Assembly: GCF_000204055.1 (NCBI RefSeq)
Contig: NW_006768829.1
Span: 406,001 to 470,000, forward strand
Reading direction: 5' to 3'
DNA: 64,000 nucleotides
Source: Melampsora larici-populina 98AG31
Lineage: Eukaryota > Basidiomycota > Pucciniomycetes > Pucciniales > Melampsoraceae
Part shown: piece after piece, positions 1-12,229 of the stretch
How positions within the stretch are numbered: the first letter of the stretch is position 1
Layout: each line of letters begins with the position of its first letter
The notes under the pieces: model-generated
Told to the model about the DNA's origin: nothing
The model's input: the letters and a program-made list of their open reading frames with translations, nothing else
Database searches by the model: none
Translations under genes and position numbers: made by a program

Positions 1-3000
1 TAGTCAAGGAAGAAGTGTGGATTGCTTCGGGAGAGGGGAATTGGTGTCGAAGAAATGCAGGAAAAAATGTGGTACTACAGTGGCTATTTATAGGGTAGGA
101 AGGAATACATGTGAAGCAACATAAATTAAATTTGGAGGTGAAGCGGAGAAGCTCGGTGTTGGAAATGGCAATATTGGAAGTAACAATGGGGAGAAGTTGC
201 GATCAAGAATTGTAAAAAGCAAGAACAAAGAGGTTAAAGATGACAAGACTAAAAGGAGTAGAATTGTGATGATGCAAGTAATCAATCATGCCCCGTTCAC
301 TCGAAACACCAAAAGCAAAGTTGTAGATTAACAAACACAGTGGAATTGTGAACATGGTTACCACCTATACACGGGTTTGAAAAGCACAGGGAACCTTTAA
401 CAAAGACAACATGGCACTACCACAATCGTAGTAAAACATTTAAAAAGCATGAAAAGTGACCACGATTGAATAAAATGAACCACAGAGAAGAGGACTAAAC
501 GGTACTTCATGCGAGTTGCTTGTACGTTTTTATATTTTAGATACATGTCTGCTATCAAGATGTTATGGAACCGTTACCTACAAAATATGTAATACCACCA
601 AAATTGAGATGATGTCATATTACATCATAAATCTGTACCAGACTGCTCCTGTATCTCCCCACCAAGAATATATAATCTATCAACCTTCATTATGTAAATT
701 GACTGAGTTATTGAGATTTGAGTAAATCACAGATGAAAAATACTGTTTTTGTGCTATACTTAAGACACAGATCTCAAATATCTTTAATCTTTATGAATAT
801 AAATATCAATTAATTTGATATTACTTTCTGCAATATGCTTGTCCACATTTTTGTCCTTTACAGCCTTCCTGTACAAGGTATATTTCTATATGTCATTGTG
901 GATTGTCATGAGATGTCAAATTTTTCCTGGATTTGTTGATTATAGGAAGAATATGCAGAATGTGATGGCAGAAGCTTTTGGAAAATTCTATCTGCATGCA
1001 TATCAATCAATTTGAGAATGTGTTTAGCACTAAATTTCATCACAATTTCCCTCAAGGTCAAAGCACTTCAGAAAATCCAACTTACATATCTCTAAACTAA
1101 AAAGATGCAATCCCGACTCGCCACTTTCGGTACTCCAAGTCCCGGTTTGTGCTTCCTTTTCCAGTCTGTTATGTACTTTGGGACCCATTATATATCATAT
1201 TCGCTACCCCTTGCTCTTTGTTCTTTTGCATCTCGATTCGACTTTTCATTACTACAATTCAAAAGAACCATTCAATTTCTGTTGTTGATCTATTCCCATG
1301 TGTTGGGACAGATTTTTCAGACGCCAATTGCATGGAGTTTCTTTTCCTCATTGCCTTTGCCGTTCTATTTTTCAATGTCTCCGCCAATTGATGCACCTTG
1401 TCTTGATAAAGCATCTACCGCTACCCTTTGCCTTTGTTTGATGTTACTAAAGGAGGCGAAATTCTTTTGTGCTTTTCAATTTTGTTCCACATATGCACCT
1501 ACTTTTTCTGAAAGTAATGCAAATGTGGCTGCATGGTCATTGTCTTTCACCTCACATGCCCCTCACATGTTGGGTGGCTTTTCACCGCCTCACCCGTTTA
1601 CATTCTACTTCTCTTTTTGCCTTTGACTTCCAAGAAAATGTATATAAGGTTCATCTTTTTGGTGCTCTGTTCCAATTTGTCAACCTCTTCCAAAAAAATA
1701 CTCCCCTACTTCCATTTCAATCTCCTTTTCCAATCCTTTCTTAACACTGTTCTTAAATTCATTTAGCCTAATACATTGTGGTACTCAATACTGAAGGGCT
1801 CAATTTTTTACCACATCAGCTGTTTTGATGCTTTTGGAACAAAGACAACTGAAAAGCAATATGGCATAACAGAACGGTGAAATCAACAAACCTGATATCT
1901 TATCATTTGATAATGATATGTAATCCGAGATGTTTGAAGATAACCAGCATTTGCTTTTGTTTGGCCCCAAGGAGAAAAGTTGTGAACACAAATCCTGGTT
2001 GTTTTGCAATGAAAGGGAACAAGAATCATATACTCTTGTACGTTAATCAATTGTCTTGATGCTATTTGCTCGCACTAATGGTGTTTTGATCAGCATTCAA
2101 GGCGCCTGCAAGTACCAAATCAATTTTTTTGCCTACGCCAATGAACCGAGTTTACTGCAAACCAAGTTCTAAACTCTAGAATGGTAGTGCCCAATCTCAA
2201 CGACTCATTTCCAACTTTTTTTATGAAGTTGATCATGCTATGTTGGTCACGACTTCTTGCTATGTTAAAGGTTCCCGGAAAACAACACCACAATTTCAGG
2301 TCTGGAAATTATTGTAGACCATTGTACTTTGCAGGAATAGTCCTATGTTAAACCGGCTGTGGTGGCTATACTCAAGCACTCAGATGATGCCAATGCCGTG
2401 GGTCTCATAATTTTGCCGTCACTAACGCGTCGCTGACATTTTGTGTATCAGTCCAGGGGAATCATTGTATTTAAGGTAGCTTGTTACGTGCGACCTCTTC
2501 AAAATCTACTCGCTGTTCCAACTCTCTTTCAAGTTAATCGAGAGTTGGTTGTCACTGGGTACATGGTTGAGTTTGACGCCAGAAACAACAGATTTTGTAT
2601 ATGTGATGCAACTTTGCTCATTCCCTTCTTCATTTTCATTTTGTTCATCGGCTATGGGCAATCAACCCTCATGTTTTAGTTTACTGGCATCTTCACTCAC
2701 CTTGAGGCAGGTATGCAATGCTTTCCAAATATCATGTACTTAATTAATATATGTGAAAATTCCACAGTGTAGGGAAAACTTTCCACCGCAAGCATAATTT
2801 TTGTTGAACTTGGTTCAACAGACCAAGTGTAATCATCTGTTTTTGTGGAACTATGGCCTTTACTGCAAGTAAAAATTCTATATTGCTTAGAATTTACTTG
2901 ATGACATCAACTCGAGTTGAACTAAGTTGTTGTTGAGTGTCAATGAAAGAGTTACTGATAAGACGAAGAATATGTTCCAATGATAGACATGAATTTTTCA

Positions 3001-3541
3001 ACAAGCAGCCTGGGTAGGAACCCGGTGCCGTGTGGCGGGCATGCCCGCCGGTTCTCTAGTATAATAAGAAATTACATGGAGAAATACTAACCATAGGCAA
3101 TGGCTGTACTAGTAGGGGAAAATGTTGAGAAATATATTGTGAAAAACAATATTAAATTGAATGTTAATGTGTATAGATAAAGATTGAAGATATTCAAGAT
3201 CCAATTCTGAAGTACAGTACAAAAATGGTTGACAGTACCAGGCACAATGGCACCGTCTGTTTCCACAATGAGATGAGGGGTTGGACCATGGGATAAGGTG
3301 AACATAGCCTTATATGGAGGGTAGGTTTCTCTCAACACCCCAAGCAGCTGCAAAGGGAATAGGAAAAAAATCCCCCTTTCCCTTCACATGTCAAATTTCC
3401 CAACATGTCAAATTTCCCATAAATGCCTATCCCACGCTCACATCTGGAAAATCTTTTCACTCTTATCTCACAATTTAAGCTTTCAAACTCAATCTTTATT
3501 TTTTGAAACTCAGTTTAAAATTAATCCATTACACCCCCAAT
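1..3541. other. Gene-poor spacer, no recognisable gene
   Basis: I find only short open frames with low-complexity, pyrimidine-rich translations (for example around 1,100-1,770) and no motif I can name. There is no convincing exon chain on either strand. The base composition and broken frames resemble decayed transposon DNA, but I could not assign a family. A GC-rich palindrome near 3,034 is listed separately. Confidence 0.5.
3019..3054. repeat. GC-rich hairpin with a 16-bp perfect palindrome
   Basis: Positions 3,034-3,049 read GGCGGGCATGCCCGCC, a perfect palindrome. Flanking GAACC (about 3,019) and GGTTC (about 3,050) extend the stem imperfectly. The block is strikingly GC-rich in an AT-rich region. 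Its function is unknown; the end of a repeat element is possible. Confidence 0.5.
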
Positions 3542-4009
3542 ATGTCACCCACCAATAAAAACAGTGACAACACATCCAACACAGAGACATTCAGCCCAAT
3601 GTTACACAGAACAAGTGAGATATTGAGAGGAGGCTCTGTGCCCCCATTGGAGTCTGAGCAAACCATCAACCCACCACTAGAGTACAGACAAACAACTCCT
3701 ACTAACATGTTAGGTGGCCAACTGGTCAGAGGTTGGGTCAGAGGTTGTTGGAACGCTGGAGGCTTGACTAGACCGGATACTGGTTCTGTGGGCAGTGGTA
3801 CCCCAGCCGTCACCCTCACAGTGCCTGGTACAAGTGGAAACAACAACTCTAACCAGACAACATCTTCATCATTCAACACCCAAACTGAAGGAGTGACAAA
3901 CACCACACCAGCTCCTAACGGGGCATTAGCCCAGGCATTTGACGGAACAACAGTCATCCACCCCACAGGGCATAGGAAATCAATTCTAGCAAGATTTATA
4001 TCAGGATAA
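3542..4009 (+). CDS. Ser/Thr/Asn-rich ORF, possible N-terminal part of a transposase
   Basis: An open frame of about 155 codons runs from the ATG at 3,542 to a TAA at 4,007-4,009. The product is rich in Ser, Thr, Asn, Gly and Pro, without a signal peptide or membrane segment. It ends near a TGHRKS motif, which recalls the segment before the BED zinc finger in fungal hAT transposases. A hAT relic begins about 630 bp downstream in the same orientation, and a MITE sits directly behind the stop codon. The simplest reading is the disordered N-terminus of a dead hAT transposase cut off by later insertions. A free-standing orphan gene cannot be excluded. I do not recognise a domain. Confidence 0.3.
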   Translation: MSPTNKNSDNTSNTETFSPMLHRTSEILRGGSVPPLESEQTINPPLEYRQTTPTNMLGGQLVRGWVRGCWNAGGLTRPDTGSVGSGTPAVTLTVPGTSGNNNSNQTTSSSFNTQTEGVTNTTPAPNGALAQAFDGTTVIHPTGHRKSILARFISG

Positions 4010-4014
4010 TGTTA

Positions 4015-4186
4015 CAGTTGCCGCTTGCTATAAGCATCACCAAAATGCACCAAATTTGATGCTTACAAAGCGTGATGCATCATTTCAAAAGGAGCATACT
4101 GCATATTTGCATTTTTGTTTCACCAAAATTTGATTCCTATAGTGAAATATGCTTACTCAACGTGTGCTTATGTCAAGCGGCGACTG
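4015..4186. mobile_element. 172-bp MITE with CAGT...ACTG terminal inverted repeats and TA target duplication
   Basis: The left end starts CAGTTGCCGCTTGCTATAAG and the right end, read on the other strand, starts CAGTCGCCGCTTGACATAAG. Two mismatches occur in the first 17 bases, with a short divergence after that. The element is flanked by TA at 4,013-4,014 and 4,187-4,188. Terminal CAGT and a TA duplication are the signature of Tc1/mariner/pogo-type elements. There is no coding capacity. It lies between the Ser/Thr-rich ORF and the hAT relic. Confidence 0.7.
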
Positions 4187-4639
4187 TAGCAGCAATACAA
4201 ATGGTGATCCTTGAGCTGTAAATGATACCCACCTCAGGTGATGCCACAAGTGTAATGTTCCCCACCACCTTCCAGTAATTCCACTCCTATGTGATGCCTC
4301 TTTTTGAGTATGAATTAAATGTCAGACCTGACCGTGCGGCAAAGAAGTTTGGGAAGGTGGAAGTTCACATGTGAATATGTTTTGCCATGGGGATGGTTCC
4401 AAACAAAATGGCAAATTGGGACGACTGGGCTTCCAGAAAAGGGATAAGGCAATCACTGCCGGTTTGTGTACCTCCCCCAACTGTTGTTGAGGGACACATG
4501 GTGCAACTGGTCAGACATAAATTGATATGTATGTTCAAAAAGGAGGCACTTGCTTCTTGAACTTGGTCTTGAATCAAATGGGCAGCTTGTGGGCTGTGCA
4601 AACTTCACAGCCTTGGTTATTAATCAAACATGTGACTCC

Positions 4640-7600
4640 TTTGAATGTTTTTGATATGCATATTCTTTGGTTCAGCTCTTTGGATGTACTTGGTTAGCCC
4701 AATTTGCCCACAAGACTTATCTTTGTATGCACTCTTCTGTTATATCCAATGTGAAAGTGAGTTGTCTCTTGTTTTTCATATTTCATTTGTTGTAATCAAT
4801 GAACTTGTTAATCATCTTGTTGTTTCTTTCACTTATCTTTATCTTCACTGTCCTACTTATTTAGACAAATTAGTCCAAATTTGGTCTCATCCTCAATGCA
4901 TGGACTTCACCTCAAAAAAATATGGATTTATCCTGAAATCAGTAACTTACATTGATGATCAATGGAAATATGTTACACATCACCTTTCCATGAAGATGAT
5001 TGCATGGCACCATAAGGGTGAGTGGTTGGTGGAGCCATTGATCAATATGTTGGTTGAAAATAAACTCTACTCAAAGATGACTATTTATTTTATCTTTGTA
5101 TCATTTTCAAATCTGTTTTTTTCTCTCTTGGTCAAATTTGAATGAACTTATAAGGCTTACAAGTGGTTATGTTGGAATCACAAATGCTTGCACAGCCACA
5201 GAATTCAGGTAGCAATAATGATACCTGTGCTCGTGCAATGCAAGCCCAATCATCAAAAGTGGCAGCAGATGAGTACAAACCTTTTAATTTTGATGAGTGT
5301 ACCAACCAAATACAATGTTCTTGGCATCAAGTGGCATCAATAGTGAATGGAGGACTTCAAGCACTAGGAATCAAAGCCCCTCTGTCCCCACTCATCAAGT
5401 CCACCATACTGGGCAAGTTTCCTCTGGACAAACACACTATGCCTTCAAGTTTGGAAGAGGATGAAGAAGGAGAAGTAAAGGCCAAGGAACACAAGTCTGA
5501 TGAAGATATGAATGAACCTGATTCAGATGATGATGAGGTTGAACTTAACAACATAGCTGCAAAGATGTAGCTGATAATTTGTACAGGGTGATAGACAGAC
5601 CATTCGAAAATGTCTTAATGAATCAGATGCACCTGATGCCATTAATTGTAATGAATCCTGTCAGCTAGGGCATAAGTCACCCAAGTACTTATAACCTAGC
5701 TGAAACGTAAACTCGTAAGATACCTTATCTTCTCAGAACTATTTCTTATTATATCTCTTATTTCATTTTACATCTTTTTCTCTCATTAATATTTTCATAT
5801 TCTTTTCTCACATTTTATAATTTTTCATTACTTCTTTTTCTTTCATATTTCTTAAATTAAGAATCAGGAGTTATGTTAAAGTGTTCTGAATTAATCAAAG
5901 AAGATACAAACTTATGAAAGAAGTATGATTCCCAGTTATGATCCTCGAATTGGAGTGATGACCCAACTTGAGTCTCAGATACAACTAAAACCTGTCAGGT
6001 ATCAACATGTGATGAACGTTGACTGACAGTCTTGGATTTTGTATACCTGGATTAGGTAAAATATCCTATTTTTGATTAATGGACTACGCTTAGCGGTTGG
6101 AAGCTTTTTACGGAAAACCACTGATGAGAACTCTACATTACTAATAGTGACAGAGTTGCGAGGAACACTGTTCAAATTATGTAACAACCAACTATAGTCT
6201 AAATATTCCAAATGTTGTGTGCGCGGTCATAGTCAGAATGGGTATAAAACCCAGTTGTTTCGTGCTTTTTATTGCTTTTCTCTTCATCCTTGGTACTATC
6301 AATCAATCTAACAAACTAGTTATTTGCTTTATAAGCTTGCCGCGACCAAATTCCTCCAGTTACCTTTAAAGTCTCTTTAAACCTCTCTGGTTAGTAATAG
6401 CCTTGCATCAAGTTCATATCATTTTACTTTCTTGTTTGATTCTTTGTTACAAAAAGTTTTGAAGTTTATCAACAGCACCCTTCTATTTCGAGTTACTTCA
6501 CAACTCGGGAAGTGTGCTTGTTGACAAATCCAATGTGGTGTATATGTATTGACTCTTAATATTATGGTATGTGTTTTCTCTTTCTCTGTATGATTTATTT
6601 GCTGACATATCCTTATCTGCTTTGTAGCTTAATGAAATAGATTGTAAAATTGGAGGATCATCAAGAATGTTGGCTGTATTTGATGCAACTTGTGCAAGTA
6701 TGGGAGTCAAGCTTCCCCAACCTATTCCTGGTTACGGAATCCAATGGAACATAAAACTACAATGTTTAGCCAGGCTATTCAATGCTCAAGAGGTGAGTAT
6801 CTCTATTTACTTGTTTCTTTTCATCTGAGACTGATTTTCTCTCTCACAGGTCATCAACAGGACCCTCAAAGACAACCGGAAGGAGCTGTCACAGGGTAAA
6901 AATGGGAAATATCAAAACCCTGAACTGGGACCCAGTGATTCTGATTTGACTCAACCCCATGGCATCTTCAACAAGGCTCACATTTCTCCAGACCAATAGA
7001 ATCAGGTGGGTAAATTGATTGAGGTCCTTTGAGAGAGTGTTTTTCCTTATTTATCTCCTTCCTTATGCTAATTTTTACTTACAAATTCTCTGCATGAAGT
7101 AATTTGAATCATTTACTAAAGTCTTTGAAGCGGATTCCCCAACTGGTCCCCTAGTTATTTGAGAATACGTCAAGTTGAAGAGATTATTGCAAGGTAAAAT
7201 CAATTCTTCCACATCCCAAGCCCACACTTTATTTCTGATGTATCATGTCATTCATGTCAGGGTCAAATCTTACTTAGCAGAAACCCTCAAATTGGACGTC
7301 CTAGTCCTAGCCACTATCCTCCACCCTTCCTGGCAAACTGATTACTTTCATTTTGCCTCTGCGCACAACTCAGAAGAACTCAATACAGCCCAAGCTTTAT
7401 GGTAATTGGCTTTTGATATCTGAAAAGCAAAATACAATTCTGGAAAGAAACATGATGGAAGCAACAGTGATTCTAATGATGGTGAGGAGGAAGACAAAGA
7501 CAGATTTTGTGCACACAGGAATAAGGTTCAGACCTGGACTGAAAATGAGCTCACCAACTATTTTGAGCATGTTGATGAGCCATCTAAAGCAGTAGAAAAG

Positions 7601-7880
7601 GATCCACTTCTTGCTCTAGAGTGGTGGAAGGTAAGGTTTTTTTCTTAATTCTCATATTGTTATCACCTACTGACAAATTCTATACTGCCCAGGTCAATGC
7701 TTAAAGATACCCTATCTTATCTTCTCTTTCCAGAGACTACATATGTACTTGACAGTCTGTGGATCATCATGCGCTGTGGAGACAACTTTCTACTTTGGTC
7801 CAAAGATGGTACATATTGAGATACGAGGTATGGAATTCAAGAATGTCAGATCTGCATGGTCCAGTCTATGACTTTATGTT
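4640..7880 (+). pseudogene. Decayed hAT-family transposase
   Basis: Pieces of a hAT transposase occur in order on the plus strand but in different frames. Around 4,905-5,075 the frame contains a stretch of the type TYIDDQWKYVTHHLSMK followed by HHKGEWLVEPL, as in the RNase H-like core. Around 5,190-5,570 comes SGSNNDTCARAM and a downstream acidic tail with many Asp/Glu. Around 6,640-6,790 a WN-containing segment (IPGYGIQWNIKL) follows, then at 7,240-7,400 a LDVLVLATILHPSWQ segment, and at 7,600-7,870 the C-terminal dimerisation region (EWWKV, then RYPILSSLSRDY, then CAVE). Frame changes and in-frame stops, for example a TAA just after the intron-like gap near 7,690, make it inactive. I did not find matching terminal inverted repeats or an 8-bp duplication. 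Confidence 0.6.
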
Positions 7881-8683
7881 CAGAGTGACTCTCGATAAAA
7901 CCTCAGGATTTTCCATATAAGGATTGGTCATTACATATCGCAACCTTGTATCAGTCGGGCCATCCTTGGAGATCTCGAAGTGTCAGTATCAGCTTTGACA
8001 AGGTCTTGAGTTGTGTTTGGGTACACATTACACTCTTTCCAGGAAGGCACCTCTTTTCGTGCTGATTTCTAACGACAAGACTTTGATTGACTTTGCGTTG
8101 TCCATCAAAGTCAAGGTTGAACTTGTAGGTGCGGTCATGATGATTTCAGGCACCTCGAGCGTCATACTCTTTGCGCAATGTGCACCCCTTGTCTTCAGGC
8201 TTGAACACGCCGTCAAGATACGTCATGAACAAGGAGGTTGTAACTTGTCGTGGGGTTTTTGTTAAGATTAAGAATGGACGGTGAGACGAGGATGAGAAGC
8301 CAAACGATCGAAGGTATCACGTGACTGAATCCGAAAATTTGTCTCGGGACAAAATTTTAACAAGTTCTCAGGCTCCATAACCATTTTAATACACTTGTTC
8401 ATCTATAAAACGTTTAACTGACGGTAAATATATCGCTTCTGATTGATCTTAATGAATCGCTATCTGCTGCACTTCAAGATGTTTTGCTTCTTCATCTCGA
8501 TTTGATGATTGTACCCTCTTGATCGAACTCAACTAGATATTATACTGTAGCAGCGGGAGACTCGCAAACTATATTCTTGGCTGAGACCGACAGAGTTGAA
8601 ATTTTCCTTCAAGTCAAGAATTTCTTTTGGATTTTTCGGCTCAAGTGGAAGAATTTGCCCACACAACAGGATTCGGAATAACG
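7881..8683. other. Spacer upstream of the asparaginase gene
   Basis: No gene is recognised. A minus-strand open frame at about 8,028-8,216 looks protein-like but has stops around it and no motif I can name. A TATAAAA stretch near 8,404 lies about 275 bp before the asparaginase ATG and could be promoter sequence. That is weak evidence. Confidence 0.3.
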
Positions 8684-11351
8684 ATGAAGTCTCATACTCA
8701 ACTCCGAGGTATGTCCATGTATAGTGTTGCTCGTAACCTCTTGAAATCGCCAGATGCGGATATTTTCACTGTCCTCGTCTAGGGATCCTTCACCCGTGAG
8801 TCTGGACTGCCTCTCACACCAAGCATAAATCGCTGCCTTTTAGTCACATCTCCTTGTATTATCCCCAGGAATTAATGTTTACCGTTTTGTACACAATCTT
8901 TGCTCATTGCCAGCTTGCTAGTAAACTGCAGAGACATTGACTCATCACACCCCAATGAAATCTTTACGTCTAGATAATAACGAATCCCGGGTCTTGGTGA
9001 TTTATACCGGAGGTCAGTACTGAGTCTGTGAACAGTGAAAGACGGGCGGATAGAGTGATTGAAAATGTTGTACAAACCTGAATGATAGGCACCATCGGCA
9101 TGCTTTCCGGCTCGCAGGGCTATAGTCCGCTACCTGGATATTTGACTGAGCAGTAAGTCTTTCGTCACTTCTGCTGTTTATGAGCCCAGCTGAAAGATTG
9201 CTTTGCAGTTTGCGATCTCAGCCTCGCTTCCATGATCCAAGTTCCAGCTCCCTCGGGGCTAATAGTCGATCGGTTGATGCTTTTCGCAATTGGCAATTAA
9301 ATTCACCTGCTGGCACACCACCGTCCACGGGAAGCCATTCTGGAAGTTGTTCCAAGTTCAATTGTGGTTCCAGTTCTCGATCAGAGGATGGCGAAAGTCT
9401 AAAGATTGAGACTGCATCTGCAAGCAATATGAATAAACTTCAGGTCATCACTGATGCAGGTCCCAGATGGCTAGAAAGCCTTGTGATGCCTGAGAGTCCA
9501 GAGTGCCCTAAGATCAGGTCAGGCCTATCATTCTCTAGACCTCTCAACTGGTAGAAGGCAACAATTGAAAATTATGCTCACTCTTTCCTGATCGTCCGAC
9601 AATTCATTCGTTACAATCGCAGATACGCCATCTTGGAATACGAGAGGTTGATCGATTCATCAGAAATCGAGATTTCCGACTACTTACAAATTTGCCACTC
9701 GATACAATCAAATTATCATGCCTTTGATGCATTTGTAATTCTACATGGAACAGACACAATGTCCTACACTGCTTCCGCAATTTCCTTCCTACTCGAAAAT
9801 CTGGGCAAGAGTGTAATTTTGACAGGTGCTCAGATACCACTTTCCAATCCACGGAACGACGCGGTTGACAACCTATTGGGAGCACTACAGATAGGTGGAA
9901 GCTACCTCATTCCAGAGGTTGCATTATATTTTAATCATCGGCTATGGCGTGGCAATCGGACGGTGAAATTTAGTAGCGTTGAATTTGATGCGTTCAAAAG
10001 TTTCAATCTTGAACCACTGGTCAAAGTGGGCTGCAACGTGGAAGTTCGTTGGGATCTGGTCAACAAGCCGATTGATCGACAAGCCTTTAAGGTTCATAAT
10101 GCAATGTGTGGAAACGTTGGTAAATGAGTCCAGCCACTGATTGATTTGTTCTCACAAGTCACTCCACCATGTTGATTACTTGGATTCCTCTTATATATTT
10201 TGACAGCTGTTCTTCGGATTTTCCCAAGCATTAGTCCGGCATCAGTCCGAGCGTTTCTCCAGCCACCTCTCCAGGGCATTGTCCTGGAGACCTTTGGAGC
10301 AGGAAATGCGCCTAAAAAGCTGGAACTACTCCAAGCATTCAAGGAGGCGTCAGATCGTGGCGTGGTAATTGTAAACGTGACTCAATGTACCAAGGGAACA
10401 GTTTCGAGCGATATTTATGAAACAGGAAGGGCCCTTGCTGCAAACGGGATTGTCAGTGGAAGAGATATGACGACTGAGGTAAACATCATATCATCATCTT
10501 CTTTTTCAGATAAAAATGGTAGACTGAAATCAGACCTTGATTCACAACACTTGCATTTAATGCGAGGCGTGCCGACATCGTAGTGTGCATTAGCAAAGCT
10601 AGGATATCTTCTGTCGAAGCCAGGTCTCTCGATCGAGGTGATACGAGAACTGATTGGTCAGCCTCTGCGTGGAGAGCTTACGCCACCTGCACGCATTCAA
10701 TTTGAGCCCTCGCACGACAGGCTCAGGTGGTTGATTAGTCACTTGGCAGACGCTAGTCATGATTATCGAGCACAGAATCAAAACCCAGTAAACGGTACGG
10801 AAGAGATGTCTGCGCCTTCAATACCGACTGATCGAACTCCCACCATTCCACGCGTGTTGATCGCACCGATGGATTCAGAAGCCTTACCAAATCATAACAC
10901 AAAGGCTGAGCCGACTGTCGACTCCTTGCCTCAAGGAACTGCCAATGCGTCTGACGTAGGACTGAGGCTCATTCGATCACAGATCAGCGGTCAAGAACTG
11001 GAGCAGGCCGAGAACTACCTGATCCCGTATGCACTTGTAACCGCAGCAGGTCGTTCGGATGACTCCTTAGCTCGACTGATATCCGCGGGAGCAAGAGCAG
11101 GAGCCCTCAACAAGCGTGCCTCCACTGGCCTCGGTCAGACTGCCCTTCACGTAGCCGCTTTCCATGGTCGACTTCGCAATCTGGAGATCCTCTTGGATCA
11201 TGGTGCATCTGTTCATCTTCGAGATGATTTCGGACACACTCCATTATATTACGCTTTGTTGAATCGTCATCATGCTTGTGCTGAGGCTTTGGAGAAGGCA
11301 GGCGGACACCTGATCGAGTCTGAGAAGACCTTGGGAAATGTCTCAATATGA
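8684..11351 (+). CDS. L-asparaginase (type I, cytosolic) with C-terminal ankyrin repeats
   Basis: Hydrolyses L-asparagine to aspartate and ammonia in the cytosol. Seven exons give an uninterrupted 671-residue frame: 8,684-8,708; 8,932-9,012; 9,089-9,152; 9,209-9,517; 9,623-10,119; 10,207-10,478; 10,584-11,351. The first catalytic motif YTGGTIGM lies at residues 33-40 (nucleophile Thr37) and the second, HGTDTM, at 201-206. LTGAQIPL and the GAGNAP segment complete the asparaginase fold. Residues about 75-140 form a Ser-rich insertion not needed for the fold. The last exon adds ankyrin-like helices (GQTALHVAAFHGR, GHTPLYYALLNR), as in animal and fungal asparaginase-ankyrin proteins. No signal peptide is visible. 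The tiny first exon is the least certain part; an in-frame ATG at 8,955 is the alternative start. Confidence 0.88.
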
Positions 11352-12229
11352 CGGTTTCTCATCTAGTCCAGTCTCCACTCCTTCATCTTTTTGAGATTCT
11401 TCTATCACTGATCGCACATTTTTTCATATTCATGTCCTGAAATCTTGTCAGCATCCTTGCCTTTTACTTATCTTTCATTTGTACAAAAGGGAGATATCAA
11501 ACAGCCGAAAATAGATTTGCAAACGTAGATGTAGAGATAAAGCTTGATCTTGCCAAGTAGAATATCAGAAATATATTTTTGTTGAGCATCCATTATACCA
11601 TTGAGGAAGGCGATTACATCATCCTCAAATAATCTGGGATCCAGGTATCATTAGGGTACAAAAACGGTATTTGACAACTAACGCCTTTCGGATAAAAGCT
11701 AGAGGGTTCGGCTATAAAGACCTGAGATCGCGCCAGCCCCCAGGCGGCAAAAAATTCGACCCATGCTGGGATTGAACCAGCGATCTTTCTCTTGCGATCC
11801 CCCGCGGGGCCGGAGGAGAACACCTTACCACTTGGCCAAAGGGCCTGCACCGTTACTTGGTGTGCGCGCTATACATAGCTATATGTTACTATAGTTTCAT
11901 CAGGCGATGAAGGAGTTATATCATGCGCGCCCATTCAGAAGCAATGCAGGCAGAAATCTAGATTCATGTGGAGTCTTGGGAAATTCAAAATCTCACCCGG
12001 AGGCACACAGCTAGAGGAATAGTGCATTGGGATCCCCAAAAACTCAGGTGTGTAACATGGTGTCATAATAGTTTGACGAGGTTTTTGAAACATGAAACGT
12101 CTGAAAAATATCTTACAACTTCAAGAAATGATTACATACGAAATGTAAAGAATAAAGGGCGGGTTACACATAAATAAGATGAGCATTTAAATTGAAGGAC
12201 AGAACTTCAAGGTTCGAAGTAGTTCATGG
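11352..12229. other. Convergent intergenic region between asparaginase and the secreted-protein gene
   Basis: It holds the 3' flanks of the two converging genes and the tRNA candidate. Short open frames overlapping the tRNA on the minus strand are shadows. Nothing else is recognised. Confidence 0.5.
11757..11845 (-). tRNA. tRNA-Arg(CCG) candidate with a 17-nt intron
   Basis: The minus strand folds as a cloverleaf. The acceptor stem GGCCCTT pairs with ATGGGTC, with one U-U mismatch and one G-U pair. The D arm is present with box A TGGCCAAGTGG, the anticodon stem is TTCTC/GAGAA, the variable loop has 5 nt, and the T arm is GCTGG/CCAGC around TTCAATC (box B). The anticodon loop is enlarged. Removing 17 nt after position 37, a stretch that itself forms a CCCC/GGGG hairpin, leaves a 7-nt loop with anticodon CCG. 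A TTTTTT run directly downstream fits a Pol III terminator. The D stem is imperfect, so a pseudogene remains possible. Confidence 0.65.

Noticed and set aside
1105..1766. Overlapping plus-strand frames of 77-173 codons
   Set aside because: Low-complexity Phe/Leu/Pro-rich translations in three frames of a pyrimidine-rich tract; composition alone explains the openness.
8028..8265. Open frames on both strands upstream of asparaginase
   Set aside because: Protein-like in places, but no start, splice partner or known motif; probably a relic.
11614..11850. Minus-strand open frame of 78 codons
   Set aside because: It coincides with the tRNA candidate, whose cloverleaf, boxes A/B and T-run explain the sequence better.
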